DNA of 58,907 nt, taken from contig NZ_MDKE01000016.1 of assembly GCF_001870485.1 (NCBI RefSeq), positions 1 to 58,907 on the forward strand, written 5' to 3'. The stretch is from Oceanisphaera psychrotolerans. GTDB taxonomy: Bacteria; Pseudomonadota; Gammaproteobacteria; Enterobacterales; Aeromonadaceae. The translations under genes were made by a program, and so were the position numbers. Shown piece by piece: positions 7,650-17,815 of this stretch. Each line of letters starts with the position of its first letter. The stretch's first letter is position 1. The notes below the pieces were generated by a model. The model was not told the DNA's origin. It saw nothing but the letters and a program-made list of their open reading frames with translations, and did no database searches.

Positions 7650-9233
7650 TTATTGGCCGAAGTAATTCTGCAGAAATTCGTCGAAGCCGATGGTATCGGA
7701 CAGCTCTATCTTACGCTGGCGCGCATGGGAGCGAACCCCTTCTTCGTCGAAGTAGCTGTCATCCCAGTAGCGCGGAGGGCTTTGCTGTAGCTGCTGATGA
7801 TAGTGCTTTGACAGGGCAAGGCCGAAGGGCAGTATGTCCTGATCGCTTGCTTTCAGCTCATTGAGCACCCGGGCCGACAGGGTCAGGCTCGGATCCTGAA
7901 TCGCCGCCAGCTGTGCGGCGTGGGCCTGGCCATAGCAGCCCCGGCCACAGCAGGCATCCAGCAGCGCGGCGACGTCTTTCAACTCACCGAAATAGCGCTC
8001 ACCCAGCGCCTTGAGGGTGAGGGTCTCGCCGCCAAACACTTCCAGCTCCAGGCCGGGTTTGCGCCCTTCCAGCACCACCTTGTTGAAATTGCGCCGGTTG
8101 AGGGCAATCTCGTCTTCGGTCAGCGGGGCCGAGGGCGTCAGCAGGCACCACAGCAGGAAGGTATCGAGGAACAGGATCTGATCCGCATCGATTCCCACCG
8201 CCGAGAACGGATTGACATCGACCGAGCGCACCTCGATATATTCGATGCCGCGGGTAGCCAGTGCTTCCGACGGTTTTTCTCCGCTTTCGGCGGTGCGCTT
8301 GGGCCGGATCGGCGCATAGAGCTCGTTTTCTATCTGCAGCACATTGTCGTTGAGCTGACGGTATTCCCCGTCCACCTTGACGCCGATGCGGGCAAACTCC
8401 GCCGCATGGGTGCCGATGGCACGGCGCAGCGATGACACGTATTCATCCAGGCTGTCGAGCGAGATATTGAGTCCGGCCTGGGCGCTGTTGGTGTAGCCCA
8501 GATCCGACAACCGCAGCGAGGTGGCATAGGGTAGATAAAGGGTACCCTTGCCGAGCCGTTCGAACGGCAACTGATGCTCGCGACCGGCGAGGAAAGATCC
8601 GCACAGCGCCGGCGAGGCGCCAAACAGATAGGGGATCAACCAGCCAAAACGATAGACATTGCGGATCAGCCCCAGATACTTGTCGGACACAAACCCCTGC
8701 AGGCAACCGCCGTTGCCCTCCAGCTGATGCCACTCGCTCCAGAAGCTGTCGGGCATGGAAAAATTGAAGTGCACCCCGGAAATCACCTGCATCCGGCTGC
8801 CATAGCGATGGTGCAACCCCTGCCGATACAGGGTTTTCATTCGCCCGACGTTGGAGCTGCCATACTGGGCCAGCGGTATCCGATCATCTTCCTTCAGCAG
8901 ACAGGGCATGCTCAGCGGCCAGAGTTGTTCCTCACCCAGGTGACGCATGGTATAGCCGTGAATATCGCCGAGCTGCGCCAGCAATATCTCCACCGAGTCC
9001 GATACCGGGGTAATGAACTCCATCAACGACTCGGAAAAGTCGGTGGTGATGTTGGCATGGGTCAGGGCCGAGCCCAGCACCTTGGGATGGCCGGTCTGGG
9101 CCAGGTGACCATCCGGGGTGATGCGCAGGCTTTCACGCTCGATACCGCGGCGAATCCCCTTGATGGCGGGCAGGCGCGCCGGCGCTTGCCAGGCTTGAAT
9201 TCGTTCGGCCAGTGTCAATGTTGTTTTGGTCAT
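7650..9233 (-). CDS. gshA: Glutamate-cysteine ligase
   Basis: GshA joins L-glutamate and L-cysteine to gamma-glutamylcysteine with ATP, the first and rate-limiting step of glutathione synthesis in the cytoplasm. The 527-residue length is close to E. coli GshA (518). The N-terminal GIRRGIERESLRI and TTDFSESLMEFITP motifs of the active site are clear, as are FNFSMPD and YIEVRSVDVNPF. It sits between an M16 peptidase and the BtuF-like gene. No gshB is seen in the window. No strong ribosome binding site precedes the ATG. Confidence 0.97.
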   Translation of the reverse strand: MTKTTLTLAERIQAWQAPARLPAIKGIRRGIERESLRITPDGHLAQTGHPKVLGSALTHANITTDFSESLMEFITPVSDSVEILLAQLGDIHGYTMRHLGEEQLWPLSMPCLLKEDDRIPLAQYGSSNVGRMKTLYRQGLHHRYGSRMQVISGVHFNFSMPDSFWSEWHQLEGNGGCLQGFVSDKYLGLIRNVYRFGWLIPYLFGASPALCGSFLAGREHQLPFERLGKGTLYLPYATSLRLSDLGYTNSAQAGLNISLDSLDEYVSSLRRAIGTHAAEFARIGVKVDGEYRQLNDNVLQIENELYAPIRPKRTAESGEKPSEALATRGIEYIEVRSVDVNPFSAVGIDADQILFLDTFLLWCLLTPSAPLTEDEIALNRRNFNKVVLEGRKPGLELEVFGGETLTLKALGERYFGELKDVAALLDACCGRGCYGQAHAAQLAAIQDPSLTLSARVLNELKASDQDILPFGLALSKHYHQQLQQSPPRYWDDSYFDEEGVRSHARQRKIELSDTIGFDEFLQNYFGQ

Positions 9234-9254
9234 TATTGGTTACTCTTTGGCGCA

Positions 9255-9288
9255 GGATAACCGCTCGCCAGTGGCGACGGGGTTATCC
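9255..9288. other. Stem-loop between the M16 peptidase gene and gshA
   Basis: GGATAACC (9255-9262) pairs with GGTTATCC (9281-9288), and an inner TCGCC (9265-9269) pairs with GGCGA (9273-9277). There is no T tract. It could be a factor-dependent terminator or an RNA stability element. No regulator can be assigned. Confidence 0.35.
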
Positions 9289-9307
9289 CGCGAGAGGTCT
9301 GGCCTCA

Positions 9308-12113
9308 TTACTCAATGGTAAAGTCGTGTACAGGAAGATGGAGCTGTGCCAGCGATTTTTCAAGCTTTTCCTTGTCGCCAACCACCACCACCACCATATC
9401 GCCTGGATCCAGCCACTGCTCGGCCAACTCGGTCAGCGCCTTGCTGTCGATATCGGCCACTATCTGCTGTTGCTCGTTGAGGTAATCCGGTGACAACTGC
9501 ATCATCGCCAGCTGCAGCAAAAAGCCGGCCTTGTTGCCCAGGGTTTCGTAAGACAGGGCATCCTGCTGGGAGTAGCTGCTGCGCAAATAGCTCAGCTCCT
9601 CCTGGCTCGGGCCCTGTTCCCGAAACCGGCTGAACTCCGCCAGAATGTTCTCGATGGCCGGCACGGTGGCATCGCCACGCACATCGGTGGCCACCACGAA
9701 CACCCCGGCGTCACGGTTGCCGGTGAAGTAGGAATGGGCGCCGTAGGTGAAACCCTTGTCTTCACGCAGGTTCTGGTTGATGCGGCTGTTGAAGTTGCCG
9801 CCCAGGTTGAAGTTCATCAGGTTGGCATGAAAGAAGGGCCCGGTGGCATCGAGCGGCAGGGCCCGCCGACCGATACGCAGCACAGATTGCACGGCACCGG
9901 GCACATCCACCACATAAATGCCCGCCTCCGCCGGTTGCGGGACGACTTTCACTTCCGGCACGGGAGACGTATCCCCCTGCCAGCGGGTCAGAAAACCGAA
10001 CGCCGCCCTGGCCTGTTCGGGCGCCAGATCGCCGGCCACCAGCACATGGCCGTTGGCCGGGTTGTAATAGCGCCGGTAATAATCGCGCACCTGCTGCAGG
10101 GTGATGGCGCTGATTTGTTCGGCGCGGCCCTCGTCCGGCAAGCCCATGCGGGTGTTGCCGTACATCAGCTGGCGAAACGCATGCTGGGCCAGCCAGGCCG
10201 GCTGGTGCCGGTTCTGGGCCATGGACTCCAGCAGCCGCGACTTTACCTGCTCGAAGTCCTGCTCGCGCAGGCCCGGGTGAAACAGCAGCTCTTCCACCAG
10301 GGCCAGGGTTTGCGGCAGGGTTTCGGTCAGGCTGGTGATTTCAATCAGGTTGGTATAAAAGCCGCTGCGCACGCTGACACTGGCGCCGAGTCGTTCCAGC
10401 GCTTCGCTGAAGGCACCGGCGCTCAGCCGCTCCGAGCCCTGGTTCATCATCGCCGCCGTCAGGGTCGCCAGTCCGGTGTCATCCGTGCTCTCGGCCCGCT
10501 GGCCGCCGGGCAGCGCCAGGATTACCGACACCGCCGGTATTTCATCGTTGACCGTGCCCAGCAGCTGAATGTTGTCACCCAGGGTATCCTGCCACAGCGG
10601 CGGTACCCTGATCTGCACCGGCTCCGCCACCGGGGGCATCACACTGCGGTCGAAATCATCAACCACCTGGCGATCCGGCAATGACGCCATTTCCTGCCCG
10701 GTCGCCGGCAGTTGCCGCTCGGCCACTTCATGGTTGGGCTCGGCGGCCTGCCAGTCGTTTTTACCGGTCGGCACCACGCTCAGCGCCGCCACCGGCTTGT
10801 TCTGCAGATAACGCCGGTACACCGCCATTACCTGTTCGGGTGTCGTTTCGGCCAGCTGACGCCAGGCGTTGATGGAATAGAGCGGATCGTCTTTCAGCAC
10901 CTGACCGAGTGACAATTGCCGGGCCTTGCCCTTGGTGCTGTCGAGGCCGAGGATCAAGTCGGCGCGCAGCTCGGTCACCGCCTTGTCGACATCACCGGCG
11001 GCAATGCCACGCTCGGCGATCTCTGCCACGATACGATCGATATCCTGCTTGAGTGGTGCCAGAGAGCCATCTTTCGACGGATTGCTGTAGACCCAGACGC
11101 TCAGGGTACAGGCCAGCTCGGCACAGTAATGGCTGGTGCCGGCGCTGACGGCCTTGCCGGTTTCCACCAGTTGCTGATACAACAAGGAGCTTTTGCCCCC
11201 GCCCAGCACATTGGCCAGCACATCCAGCGCCGCCTCGTCCTCATGCCCCAGCCAGACGGTGGGATAGGACAGATACAGCATCGGCATGCGAATACGGGAA
11301 TCTACCAGGGTCTGATAACGACTCTGCTCCAGCCTGGCCGGTTGCGGCCGGGCCGAGGTGACTTCCGGTCCGGCCGGAATGGGCCCGAAGTATTTTTCCA
11401 CCCAGGCCAGGGTCTGCTCGGTATCGAAATCACCGGAGATCACCAGGGTGGCATTATTGGGGCCATACCAGCGTTTGAAAAACGCCTTGAGATGGCCGAC
11501 GTCGACGCGATCCAGATCCTCCACGTAACCGATGGGCTGCCAGCTGTAGGGATGATCACGCGGATAAAGCAGCTCGCCCATGCGCTCGCCCACCACGCCG
11601 TAGCTGGTTGTCGATGCGCTGACCACGTTCGTTCTTGACGGTATCACGCTGAATTTCGAACTTGCGCTGGCTTACCGCCTCCAGCAGAAACCCCATGCGA
11701 TCCGCTTCCAGCCACAACATCTTTTCCAGGTGATTGGCGGGTACCGTCTCGAAGTAATTGGTCCTGTCCTGATTGGTGGTGCCGTTCATGGTGCCACCGG
11801 CCTCGTTGACCAGACGGAAATGCTCCTGATCACCCACATGTTTCGAGCCTTGAAACATCATGTGCTCGAAGAAATGGGCAAAGCCGGTCTGACCCGGCTC
11901 TTCCCGGGCCGAACCGACGTGATAGGTCATTTCCACATGCACCAGCGGATCGGACTTGTCCGCGTTGAGCAACACCGTCAGGCCATTATCCAGCCGGTAC
12001 ATCCGGTAGGGGATCACCAGGCCATCCTCGGCCGCTTCCACTTGCTCTACCAGCTGCGGAGCGGCAGGTGCCAGCAAGGGGCACAACAGCAATAACAGGG
12101 ACCAATACTTCAT
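9308..12113 (-). CDS. Periplasmic M16 (insulinase/pitrilysin) zinc peptidase, reading frame broken
   Basis: The full protein is about 935 residues with two M16 domain pairs, expected in the periplasm (signal peptide MKYWSLLLLLCPLLAPAA). The inverted zinc motif HFFEH is at residues 80-84, with the third ligand Glu near residue 162 in VKNER. The frame breaks at about 11602-11604, after RGQRIDNQ; the next frame continues at once with SYGVVGERMGELLYP, exactly as in intact homologues. The net change is +1 or -2 nt. The rest of the protein, over 700 residues, is open and conserved, so a sequence error is more likely than true decay. It lies between an oxidoreductase gene and gshA. Confidence 0.85.
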
Positions 12114-12144
12114 GGGGTTTCCTTAGATCAACTCGCTACACCGG

Positions 12145-13077
12145 TTAGCCCTGCAGCAAAATCTTGCCACGGGTATGACCGGTTTCAATCTGACGATGGG
12201 CGGCCGCGCCCTCGGCCAGCGGATAAACCTGACTCACTTCCACCTTGAGGCGACGCTCGGCCACCGCCTGAACCAACTGCGCCAACTGCTGGTTATCCTG
12301 ATGTTTGAGCATACCGGTGGCCTTCACGCCCAGGGGCTCGGCGGCGGCAATGACCTTATCGGCGGTAATGGTTGGCACCGTCACCACCCGACCACCGGAT
12401 TTAACGTGAGACAGAAGTGCGCAGCCGGAAGTTCCGCCCACCAGATCAAAGAACAGATCCACCGGCGCCATGGCTTCCAGCCCGGCCTGGTCGCGATAGT
12501 CAATCACCTCATCGGCCCCCAGACTGCGCAGAAAGTCATGGTTGGCGGGCGACCCCAGCGCCACCACGGCGGCGCCCAGATCCTTGGCCAGTTGCACCGC
12601 CAGATGGCCCACCCCGCCGGCGGCGGCGGAGATCAGTACTCGTTCTCCGGCCTGCAGACCGCCATGCTCGGTCAAGCCCTGCCAAGCGGTCGTTCCGGCC
12701 AGCGCCAGGCCGGCGGCCATTTCATCGCTTACCCCGGCAGGCACCGGCAACAAGGCATCGGCCGCCACCACCAACTGCTCGCTGTAGCCACCACCGGTCA
12801 ACAGGCCAAACACCCGATCCCCCGGTTGATGAATACTGACTTCGGCACCCACTTCCAGCACGGTACCCATCACTTCAAAACCCGGCGACCAGGGCAGTTT
12901 GTCCTTGATGGCCTGGGCGCCCCAGCCAAGACCGGCCCGGGTTTTGGCGTCGATCGGATTGACTCCGGCGTAATGCATCCGTACCCGGATTTGATCGGCG
13001 GCCAGCGCCGGGGCGTCGGTCTCGGTCAGTACCAGCTGACTCGCATCACCAAACGCCTTGATGACCAGTTGCTTCAT
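12145..13077 (-). CDS. NADP-dependent quinone oxidoreductase-type MDR protein
   Basis: This 310-residue cytosolic protein belongs to the medium-chain dehydrogenase/reductase superfamily, in the zinc-free quinone oxidoreductase (zeta-crystallin-like) branch. The N-terminal GroES-like fold shows YAGVNPIDAKTR and PGFEVMGTVLEVG. The Rossmann domain shows AAAGGVGHLAVQLAK near residue 152. The catalytic-zinc cysteine and histidine pattern of alcohol dehydrogenases is absent. The substrate cannot be told from sequence. It starts the minus-strand run that continues into the M16 peptidase gene, with 31 bp between them. Confidence 0.85.
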   Translation of the reverse strand: MKQLVIKAFGDASQLVLTETDAPALAADQIRVRMHYAGVNPIDAKTRAGLGWGAQAIKDKLPWSPGFEVMGTVLEVGAEVSIHQPGDRVFGLLTGGGYSEQLVVAADALLPVPAGVSDEMAAGLALAGTTAWQGLTEHGGLQAGERVLISAAAGGVGHLAVQLAKDLGAAVVALGSPANHDFLRSLGADEVIDYRDQAGLEAMAPVDLFFDLVGGTSGCALLSHVKSGGRVVTVPTITADKVIAAAEPLGVKATGMLKHQDNQQLAQLVQAVAERRLKVEVSQVYPLAEGAAAHRQIETGHTRGKILLQG

Positions 13078-13167
13078 GCTTCACTCCTTGTCCGTGATTA
13101 ATAAGCGATGACCAGGTCCGCAACATAGCATGGCTTCAGCTGACCCTGAATGATAATTGGCTCAATG

Positions 13168-13190
13168 ATGCACTCGTTGATACAGTGCAT
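13168..13190. promoter_or_regulatory. Perfect inverted repeat in the divergent intergenic region
   Basis: ATGCACT (13168-13174) and AGTGCAT (13184-13190) flank a 9-nt centre. They lie between the divergent oxidoreductase gene and the small membrane ORF. Arm length and spacing suit a dimeric repressor or LysR-type operator. No adjacent regulator gene is present. Confidence 0.35.
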
Positions 13191-13245
13191 TGATAGATGA
13201 ACATTATTTCACCTTCGTCATCGCTCAAATATAAGGTCTCTTGCC

Positions 13246-13413
13246 ATGACCCGACTGTTCTTGTTACCGCTGCTGCCGGCCCTGTTCTGGTACTTGTTCT
13301 TGCTCTATAACCGCATTCCCATCAAACAGGGGGCCCGGGGGTTTTACTGGATAATCGGCCTCGGCTGGGGACTGGCCGCCTTTCTGAGTCTGATGATGGT
13401 GCTGACACGTTAA
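13246..13413 (+). CDS. Small two-helix membrane protein, unknown function
   Basis: The 55-residue product has two hydrophobic segments (about residues 4-21 and 34-52) joined by a short basic loop with NRIPIKQGARG. ATAAGG lies 10 nt before the ATG, a usable ribosome binding site. The composition is that of a real small inner-membrane protein rather than random sequence. It is encoded alone on the plus strand, between divergent and convergent minus-strand genes. I do not recognise the family with certainty. Confidence 0.6.
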   Translation: MTRLFLLPLLPALFWYLFLLYNRIPIKQGARGFYWIIGLGWGLAAFLSLMMVLTR

Positions 13414-13462
13414 CCCCCGGGATAAGGGACTCGTATTAGTTCCCAATCTCTATGCCCGGCAG

Positions 13463-14199
13463 TTACCAGTAGTTTTCCATCAGGATCTGACCGGGTTTGC
13501 GGCGCAGGTTTTTCTGCAGCCCCTTGTGTTTGAGTTCGATAATGGTGTCGCGCACCATTTGCGGATTGCCGCACAGCAACACCCGGCTGTGTTCCGGGGT
13601 TAAGGTCAGGCCCACCCGTTGCTCCAGGCTACCATCGGCAATGGCGTGGGTAATGCGACCCCGCTCGGTACCGGGCACCGTCTCCCGGGAAACAAACGGC
13701 ACATAATGAAAACGGGGTTGGCCCTGTGTCAGCTCGGCTATCTGCTGGCGGTAGCCCAGCTCTTCGCCCAGACGCACTCCGTGTACCAGCACGACATGGT
13801 CAAACTGCTGCCAGCAGCTGCCTTCCGCCAACATGGATACGAAAGGCCCCACGCCGGTGCCGGTGGCCATCAGCCATAAATCCCGCCCCGGCGGCACTTC
13901 ATCCAGGGTCAGAAAACCGGCGGCCGTGCGCTGTATCAGCAGTTCGTCACCCACTTCGAGTCCGGCCAGGTACGGCGTGAGCTGGCCTCGGGAATGGTCA
14001 CCAGATAAAACTCGCAGTCCTGCCCCGGCGGGTTGACGTAGGAATAGGCCCGGGCCACTTTTTTGTCTGCGTCATGCCGGGCCAGCTTGGTGAACTGGCC
14101 GGCCTTGAACGGCGCGACATCGGCCTCCACCACCAGAGAAAACAGCGTGTCCGACCATTGTTTGCGGGCCTTGACCCTGCCGGTTATCCAGTCTGCCAT
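13463..14199 (-). CDS. fpr: Ferredoxin/flavodoxin-NADP+ reductase Fpr, reading frame broken
   Basis: Fpr is an FAD enzyme that moves electrons between NADPH and ferredoxin or flavodoxin and takes part in oxidative-stress defence. The joined product is about 245 residues, the usual bacterial size. The first frame holds the FAD motif VARAYSYVNPP; the second holds ATGTGVGPFVSML for NADP binding, VLCGNPQMV, and the C-terminal VxxENYW-type end LMENYW. The frame is lost after FYLVTIPE at about 13986, where restoring one G in a GG run gives a conserved continuation. A GGAGAG ribosome site precedes the ATG at 14199. Confidence 0.9.
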
Positions 14200-14249
14200 C
14201 TAGCACTCTCCGTTAGGCTTTCTCCCACTGTAGCCTTATTGCAGGCAAT

Positions 14250-14278
14250 AAAAAACCCGCGACAAGCGCGGGTTTTTT
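14250..14278. terminator. Bidirectional terminator after rplI
   Basis: AAAAAACCCGCG (14250-14261) pairs perfectly with CGCGGGTTTTTT (14267-14278) around a 5-nt loop. On the minus strand it ends the S6-S18-L9 operon just before fpr. Confidence 0.9.
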
Positions 14279-14294
14279 TAACGAGCAGCCTGAT

Positions 14295-14744
14295 TTAGGC
14301 AGCAACGACCTGAATGGTAACGGTCGCTTTAACGTCGGCGTGCAGCTGCACACCCACTTCGTACTCGCCGGTGTTACGCAGAACACCTTCGTACATGCGT
14401 ACTTCGCTCTTGGCAACGGCAACACCGGCAGCGGTGATGGCGTCGGCCACGTCACGGGCACCGATGGAGCCGAACAGCTTACCTTCGTCACCGGACTTGG
14501 AAGCGATAACCACGGCTTCCAGAGCAGACAGCTGGTCGGCACGAGCTTGTGCAGCAACCAGTTGCTCGGCCAGTTTGGCTTCCAGCTCGGCGCGGCGAGC
14601 TTCGAAAGTCGCTACGTTCTCTTTGGAGGCCAGAACCGCCTTGCCCTGAGGCAGCAGGTAGTTACGAGCGTAACCGGATTTAACGGTTACCTGGTCGCCC
14701 AGGCCGCCCAGTTTGGCGATTTTATCAAGCAGAATAACTTGCAT
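14295..14744 (-). CDS. rplI: 50S ribosomal protein L9
   Basis: L9 binds 23S rRNA near the base of the L1 stalk and helps keep the reading frame. At 149 residues it equals E. coli L9. The N-terminal domain [19 protein letters not shown] and [16 protein letters not shown] is highly conserved, followed by the long connecting helix rich in Ala, Glu and Lys and the C-terminal globular domain. It is the last gene of rpsF-rpsR-rplI and ends at a strong terminator. Confidence 0.98.
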   Translation of the reverse strand: MQVILLDKIAKLGGLGDQVTVKSGYARNYLLPQGKAVLASKENVATFEARRAELEAKLAEQLVAAQARADQLSALEAVVIASKSGDEGKLFGSIGARDVADAITAAGVAVAKSEVRMYEGVLRNTGEYEVGVQLHADVKATVTIQVVAA

Positions 14745-14783
14745 TACCTTTCCTCTATCTAGATTGGCGAGTTAGGCCGCTGC

Positions 14784-15026
<243 letters not shown>

Positions 15027-15038
15027 CTAAAACGTGGA

Positions 15039-15407
15039 TTACTCGGCGGCTTCTGCACGAGCGTCGTCACGACGGGGTTGACGCTCTTCTCTGGCCTTGG
15101 CCATTTCAGAAGGCTCGGTGACGGCCTGCTTGGTGCGCATAATCATGTTACGCAGCACGGCATCGTTGAAGCGGAAGTTAGTTTCCAGCTCATCGATCAC
15201 AGCCTGGTCAGCTTCTACGTTCATCAGAACATAGTGAGCTTTGTGCAGTTTGTTGATCGGGTAAGCCAGCTGGCGACGGCCCCAGTCTTCCAGACGGTGA
15301 ATCTGACCGCCAGAAGTGGTGATGGCGCCGGTGTAGCGCTCGATCATACCGGGAACCTGTTCACTCTGATCAGGGTGAACCATAAATACGATTTCGTAAT
15401 GACGCAT
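15039..15407 (-). CDS. rpsF: 30S ribosomal protein S6
   Basis: S6 (122 residues) forms a heterodimer with S18 on the 30S platform. [18 protein letters not shown] and [17 protein letters not shown] are conserved. The C-terminal tail is rich in Arg, Glu and Ala; in E. coli this end receives added glutamates from RimK, and here it ends in EAAE. It is the first gene of the operon, behind a good sigma-70 promoter and a structured leader. Confidence 0.98.
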   Translation of the reverse strand: MRHYEIVFMVHPDQSEQVPGMIERYTGAITTSGGQIHRLEDWGRRQLAYPINKLHKAHYVLMNVEADQAVIDELETNFRFNDAVLRNMIMRTKQAVTEPSEMAKAREERQPRRDDARAEAAE

Positions 15408-15429
15408 GGATTGCTCCTTACGGGTTATA

Positions 15430-15463
15430 GCCTCTGCGCGGGCTCAGTCACACCAGCGGAGGC
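15430..15463 (-). promoter_or_regulatory. Candidate S6-S18 autoregulatory leader hairpin
   Basis: In the rpsF leader, read on the minus strand, GCCTCCGC and GCGCAGAGGC form a stem with a bulge between positions 15463 and 15430. A CCG trinucleotide lies in it. The S6:S18 complex is known to bind a conserved CCG-bulge leader structure in many bacteria and repress the operon. The match is suggestive only; no covariation test was possible. Confidence 0.4.
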
Positions 15464-15504
15464 AAGGAACCAATAGGTTTTAAAGACTGATTTTAAGGTC
15501 GCGT

Positions 15505-15533
15505 AGTGTAAGGGATAAGCTGACGAGCGGCAA
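15505..15533 (-). promoter_or_regulatory. Sigma-70 promoter of the rpsF operon
   Basis: On the minus strand TTGCCG (15533-15528) and TACACT (15510-15505) are separated by exactly 17 nt. The region after the -10 element is GC-rich (ACGCGACC), as in growth-rate and ppGpp controlled ribosomal promoters. Confidence 0.65.
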
Positions 15534-15547
15534 GCGAATTAAATACA

Positions 15548-15604
15548 GGGACTGGGGACTGGGGACTGGGGAGATTTTACCAATCCCTATTCCCTAATCC
15601 CCGC
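15548..15604. repeat. Degenerate GGGANTR heptad repeat element
   Basis: Three tandem GGGACTG units (15548-15568) are followed by GGGA, a short spacer and the partly complementary CCAATCCC, TATTCCC and TAATCCCC run (15580-15603). The two sides can pair into a long imperfect hairpin. A related element is at 20871-20943, and the GGGATTA array at the right window end belongs to the same style. Confidence 0.7.
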
Positions 15605-15606
15605 TT

Positions 15607-16468
15607 TTAACGCAGCCGCCGTTGCAGGCCGATGGCGATGATCACCACGGCGGCACCGAGGTAAACGTTAAGCGCCGGAAACTCGGCAAACAGCACCATG
15701 CCCATCAGGGTGACGAAGATAAGCCCCGAATATTCGCTGGCGGCAATCTTGCTGGCATCGGCCATGGCATAGGCCAGGATGCAGATGCCTGATAGATGAT
15801 GCCGACCAGGCTGGCCCCCACCAGCAACAGCCACACCTCCCCCGCCACCGGCTGCCAGCCTGGCAAGGCAGGGCAAAGCTCACCGGTATGGCCAGCGCCT
15901 GGGTCAGAAACAGCGTCGCCAGTACCGAGCGTCCCTGGGGCAACCGGCGCACCAGCACGTTGCTTGCCGCCATGGAAAAGGCGGTCAGCAACGCGACCCA
16001 GCCGGCCCAGTGCCATTCGGCCGGATTGAGCACAATCAAGATACCGCCGAAGCCGAGCAGGCTGATGGCATAGGCCGGCAACCGCACCTGCTCCCGGCTC
16101 AGCAGCGCCGCCAGCGGCAGCGTCATCAGCGGAGCCGCATAAAACACCGCATTGGCGGTGGCCAGCGGCAGGTAGATCAGACTGACAAACACGCAGGCCG
16201 AGCCCATCAGCAGCAGATGGCCGCGCAACAAGTGAATCTTCCACTGAGCCCAGCCCTTTTTCTCGCGTGGCAGCCGCCACCAGAATGGCAGCAACAACGC
16301 CGAGGTCATCAGAAAACGCAGCGCCACGTATTGATAGGGGCTGACCTCGGTCTGGCCCAGCAATTTGACCAGCACGTCGCCGAAGGAGATCATCAGGTTG
16401 CCCAGTACCAGCAACAGTATCGCCAGCAGCTGCCGGTCGGCCGCCATGCGCCCCATTATGCGCTGCAT
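15607..16468 (-). CDS. EamA/DMT-family inner-membrane transporter, reading frame broken twice
   Basis: The intact protein would be about 287 residues with ten transmembrane helices in two EamA repeats, like drug/metabolite exporters (RhaT/YdcZ type). The N-terminal repeat is open from 16468. Frame breaks occur near 15872 (a C run) and near 15788; adding one base at each gives a continuous protein through WLLLVGASLVGIIYQA and ILAYAMADASKIAASEYSG. The substrate is unknown. The start overlaps the end of elaA by 13 nt, so the two are probably coupled. Confidence 0.82.
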
Positions 16469-16914
16469 GTCAGTTCCATGTGCTGGTGGGGTATGCCGTC
16501 TTCCAGATATTCGGCCCCTAGCGGGGCAAAGCCCAGGCTGCGATAAAACTCGCGCACCTGGATCTGGGCCCCCAGAAGAACCGGACAGCCGGGCCAGCGT
16601 GCCTGCACCTCGGCCAGCGCCCGTTGCATCAGCAGTCGCCCCATCCCCTGCCCGCGTGCCGAAGCGGCCACCGCCACCCGACCAATCCAGACCTGCTCCG
16701 GCGCCTGCACGCCGGGCCCCAGCAGACGGGCGGTGGCCAGCAACTGCCCTTGCTGCCAGAAGTTGAGATGCCGCACCCGCGGATCCGGATCCAGACCGTC
16801 CGCATCCTGATAGGGGCAGTTCTGCTCCACCACGAAGATGGCGCTACGCAGCGCCAGCATCCGATAAAGTTCCTCCGGGCTCAGCTCGGTAAAAGCAGCG
16901 ACTTGCCAATGCAT
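16456..16914 (-). CDS. elaA: ElaA-type GNAT N-acetyltransferase
   Basis: This 152-residue cytosolic protein matches ElaA, a GNAT-fold acyltransferase of unknown substrate. The signature LRSAIFVVEQNCPYQDADG (about residues 24-42) is diagnostic, and the acetyl-CoA loop appears as RGQGMGRLLMQ near residue 100. ATG at 16914 is chosen for the GAGGT ribosome site ten nt upstream and the alignment with E. coli ElaA; the longer frame adds 17 unconserved residues. It lies downstream of rlmB and overlaps the EamA gene. Confidence 0.9.
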   Translation of the reverse strand: MHWQVAAFTELSPEELYRMLALRSAIFVVEQNCPYQDADGLDPDPRVRHLNFWQQGQLLATARLLGPGVQAPEQVWIGRVAVAASARGQGMGRLLMQRALAEVQARWPGCPVLLGAQIQVREFYRSLGFAPLGAEYLEDGIPHQHMELTCSA

Positions 16915-16991
16915 GAAAGACCTCGATGAAAACTGAAAAACGTGAGCAGCAAGCGGCAGGGGCAAGCGTGGCTCACACCGCCCCCGCGGAC

Positions 16992-17729
16992 TTATTGCCC
17001 GCGCTGGCGTACCATTTCGAACAGGCAGACACCGGTGGCAACAGAGACGTTCAGGCTGGATACCGAACCCGCCATGGGGATGCTGATCAGCTCGTCACAA
17101 TGTTCACGCGTCAGGCGACGCATGCCCTTGTCTTCGGCGCCCATCACCAGCGCCAGGGCGCCGGTGAGCTTGGCCTGATACAGGCTGTGATCCGCCTCGC
17201 CGGCGGTGCCGACCACCCAGACACCCTTGTCCTGCAGCAGGCGCAGGGTGCGCGACAGATTGGTCACCTGAAACAGCGGCACCACTTCGGCGGCACCACA
17301 GGCGACCTTGCGCACCACCGGACCCAGGCCGGCGGACTTGTCCTTGGGCACGATGACCCCATGCACACCGGCGGCATCGGCGGTACGCAGGCAGGCACCC
17401 AGATTGTGCGGGTCGGTCACACCATCCAGCACCAGCAGCAGGGGGCTGCTCTGCGCGGCCAGCAACTGGTCCAGATCCGCCTCGTTGAGTACCGGCTGAG
17501 CCTTGACCTTGGCCACCACCCCCTGGTGCTGCCCGCCCTTGGCCTTGTTGTCCAGGGCCTGGCGGTTGGCGGGCTGGGCCTTGACGCCCACCGCCAGCAA
17601 ACGCGCCTGCAGCGAGTTCAGGCGCTCGTCTTCGCGCCCCTTGAGCAGCCACACTTCCAGCACCTGTTCCGGATGGGTGTCCAGCAGGGCATCGAGGGCA
17701 TGGATGCCAAAAATCAGTTCAGTACTCAT
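16992..17729 (-). CDS. rlmB: 23S rRNA (guanosine(2251)-2'-O)-methyltransferase RlmB
   Basis: RlmB methylates the ribose of G2251 in the peptidyl-transferase P loop. The 245-residue protein has the N-terminal rRNA substrate-binding domain ([10 protein letters not shown]) and a C-terminal SPOUT/TrmH knot with [21 protein letters not shown] and a final [14 protein letters not shown]. It follows rnr on the same strand, the same order as in E. coli. Confidence 0.97.
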   Translation of the reverse strand: MSTELIFGIHALDALLDTHPEQVLEVWLLKGREDERLNSLQARLLAVGVKAQPANRQALDNKAKGGQHQGVVAKVKAQPVLNEADLDQLLAAQSSPLLLVLDGVTDPHNLGACLRTADAAGVHGVIVPKDKSAGLGPVVRKVACGAAEVVPLFQVTNLSRTLRLLQDKGVWVVGTAGEADHSLYQAKLTGALALVMGAEDKGMRRLTREHCDELISIPMAGSVSSLNVSVATGVCLFEMVRQRGQ

Positions 17730-17815
17730 GAGTCATTCTCGGAAAATGGTATTGATAAAATAGGAAGGGTCGGCATAAAGCCAACCCTCCTCGTTAACCG
17801 ACTGATTATCAGACG

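Noticed and set aside
11600-11606. Programmed ribosomal frameshifting in the M16 peptidase gene
   Set aside because: No slippery heptamer or stimulatory structure is seen, and many other genes in the window have similar breaks; sequence error explains all of them.
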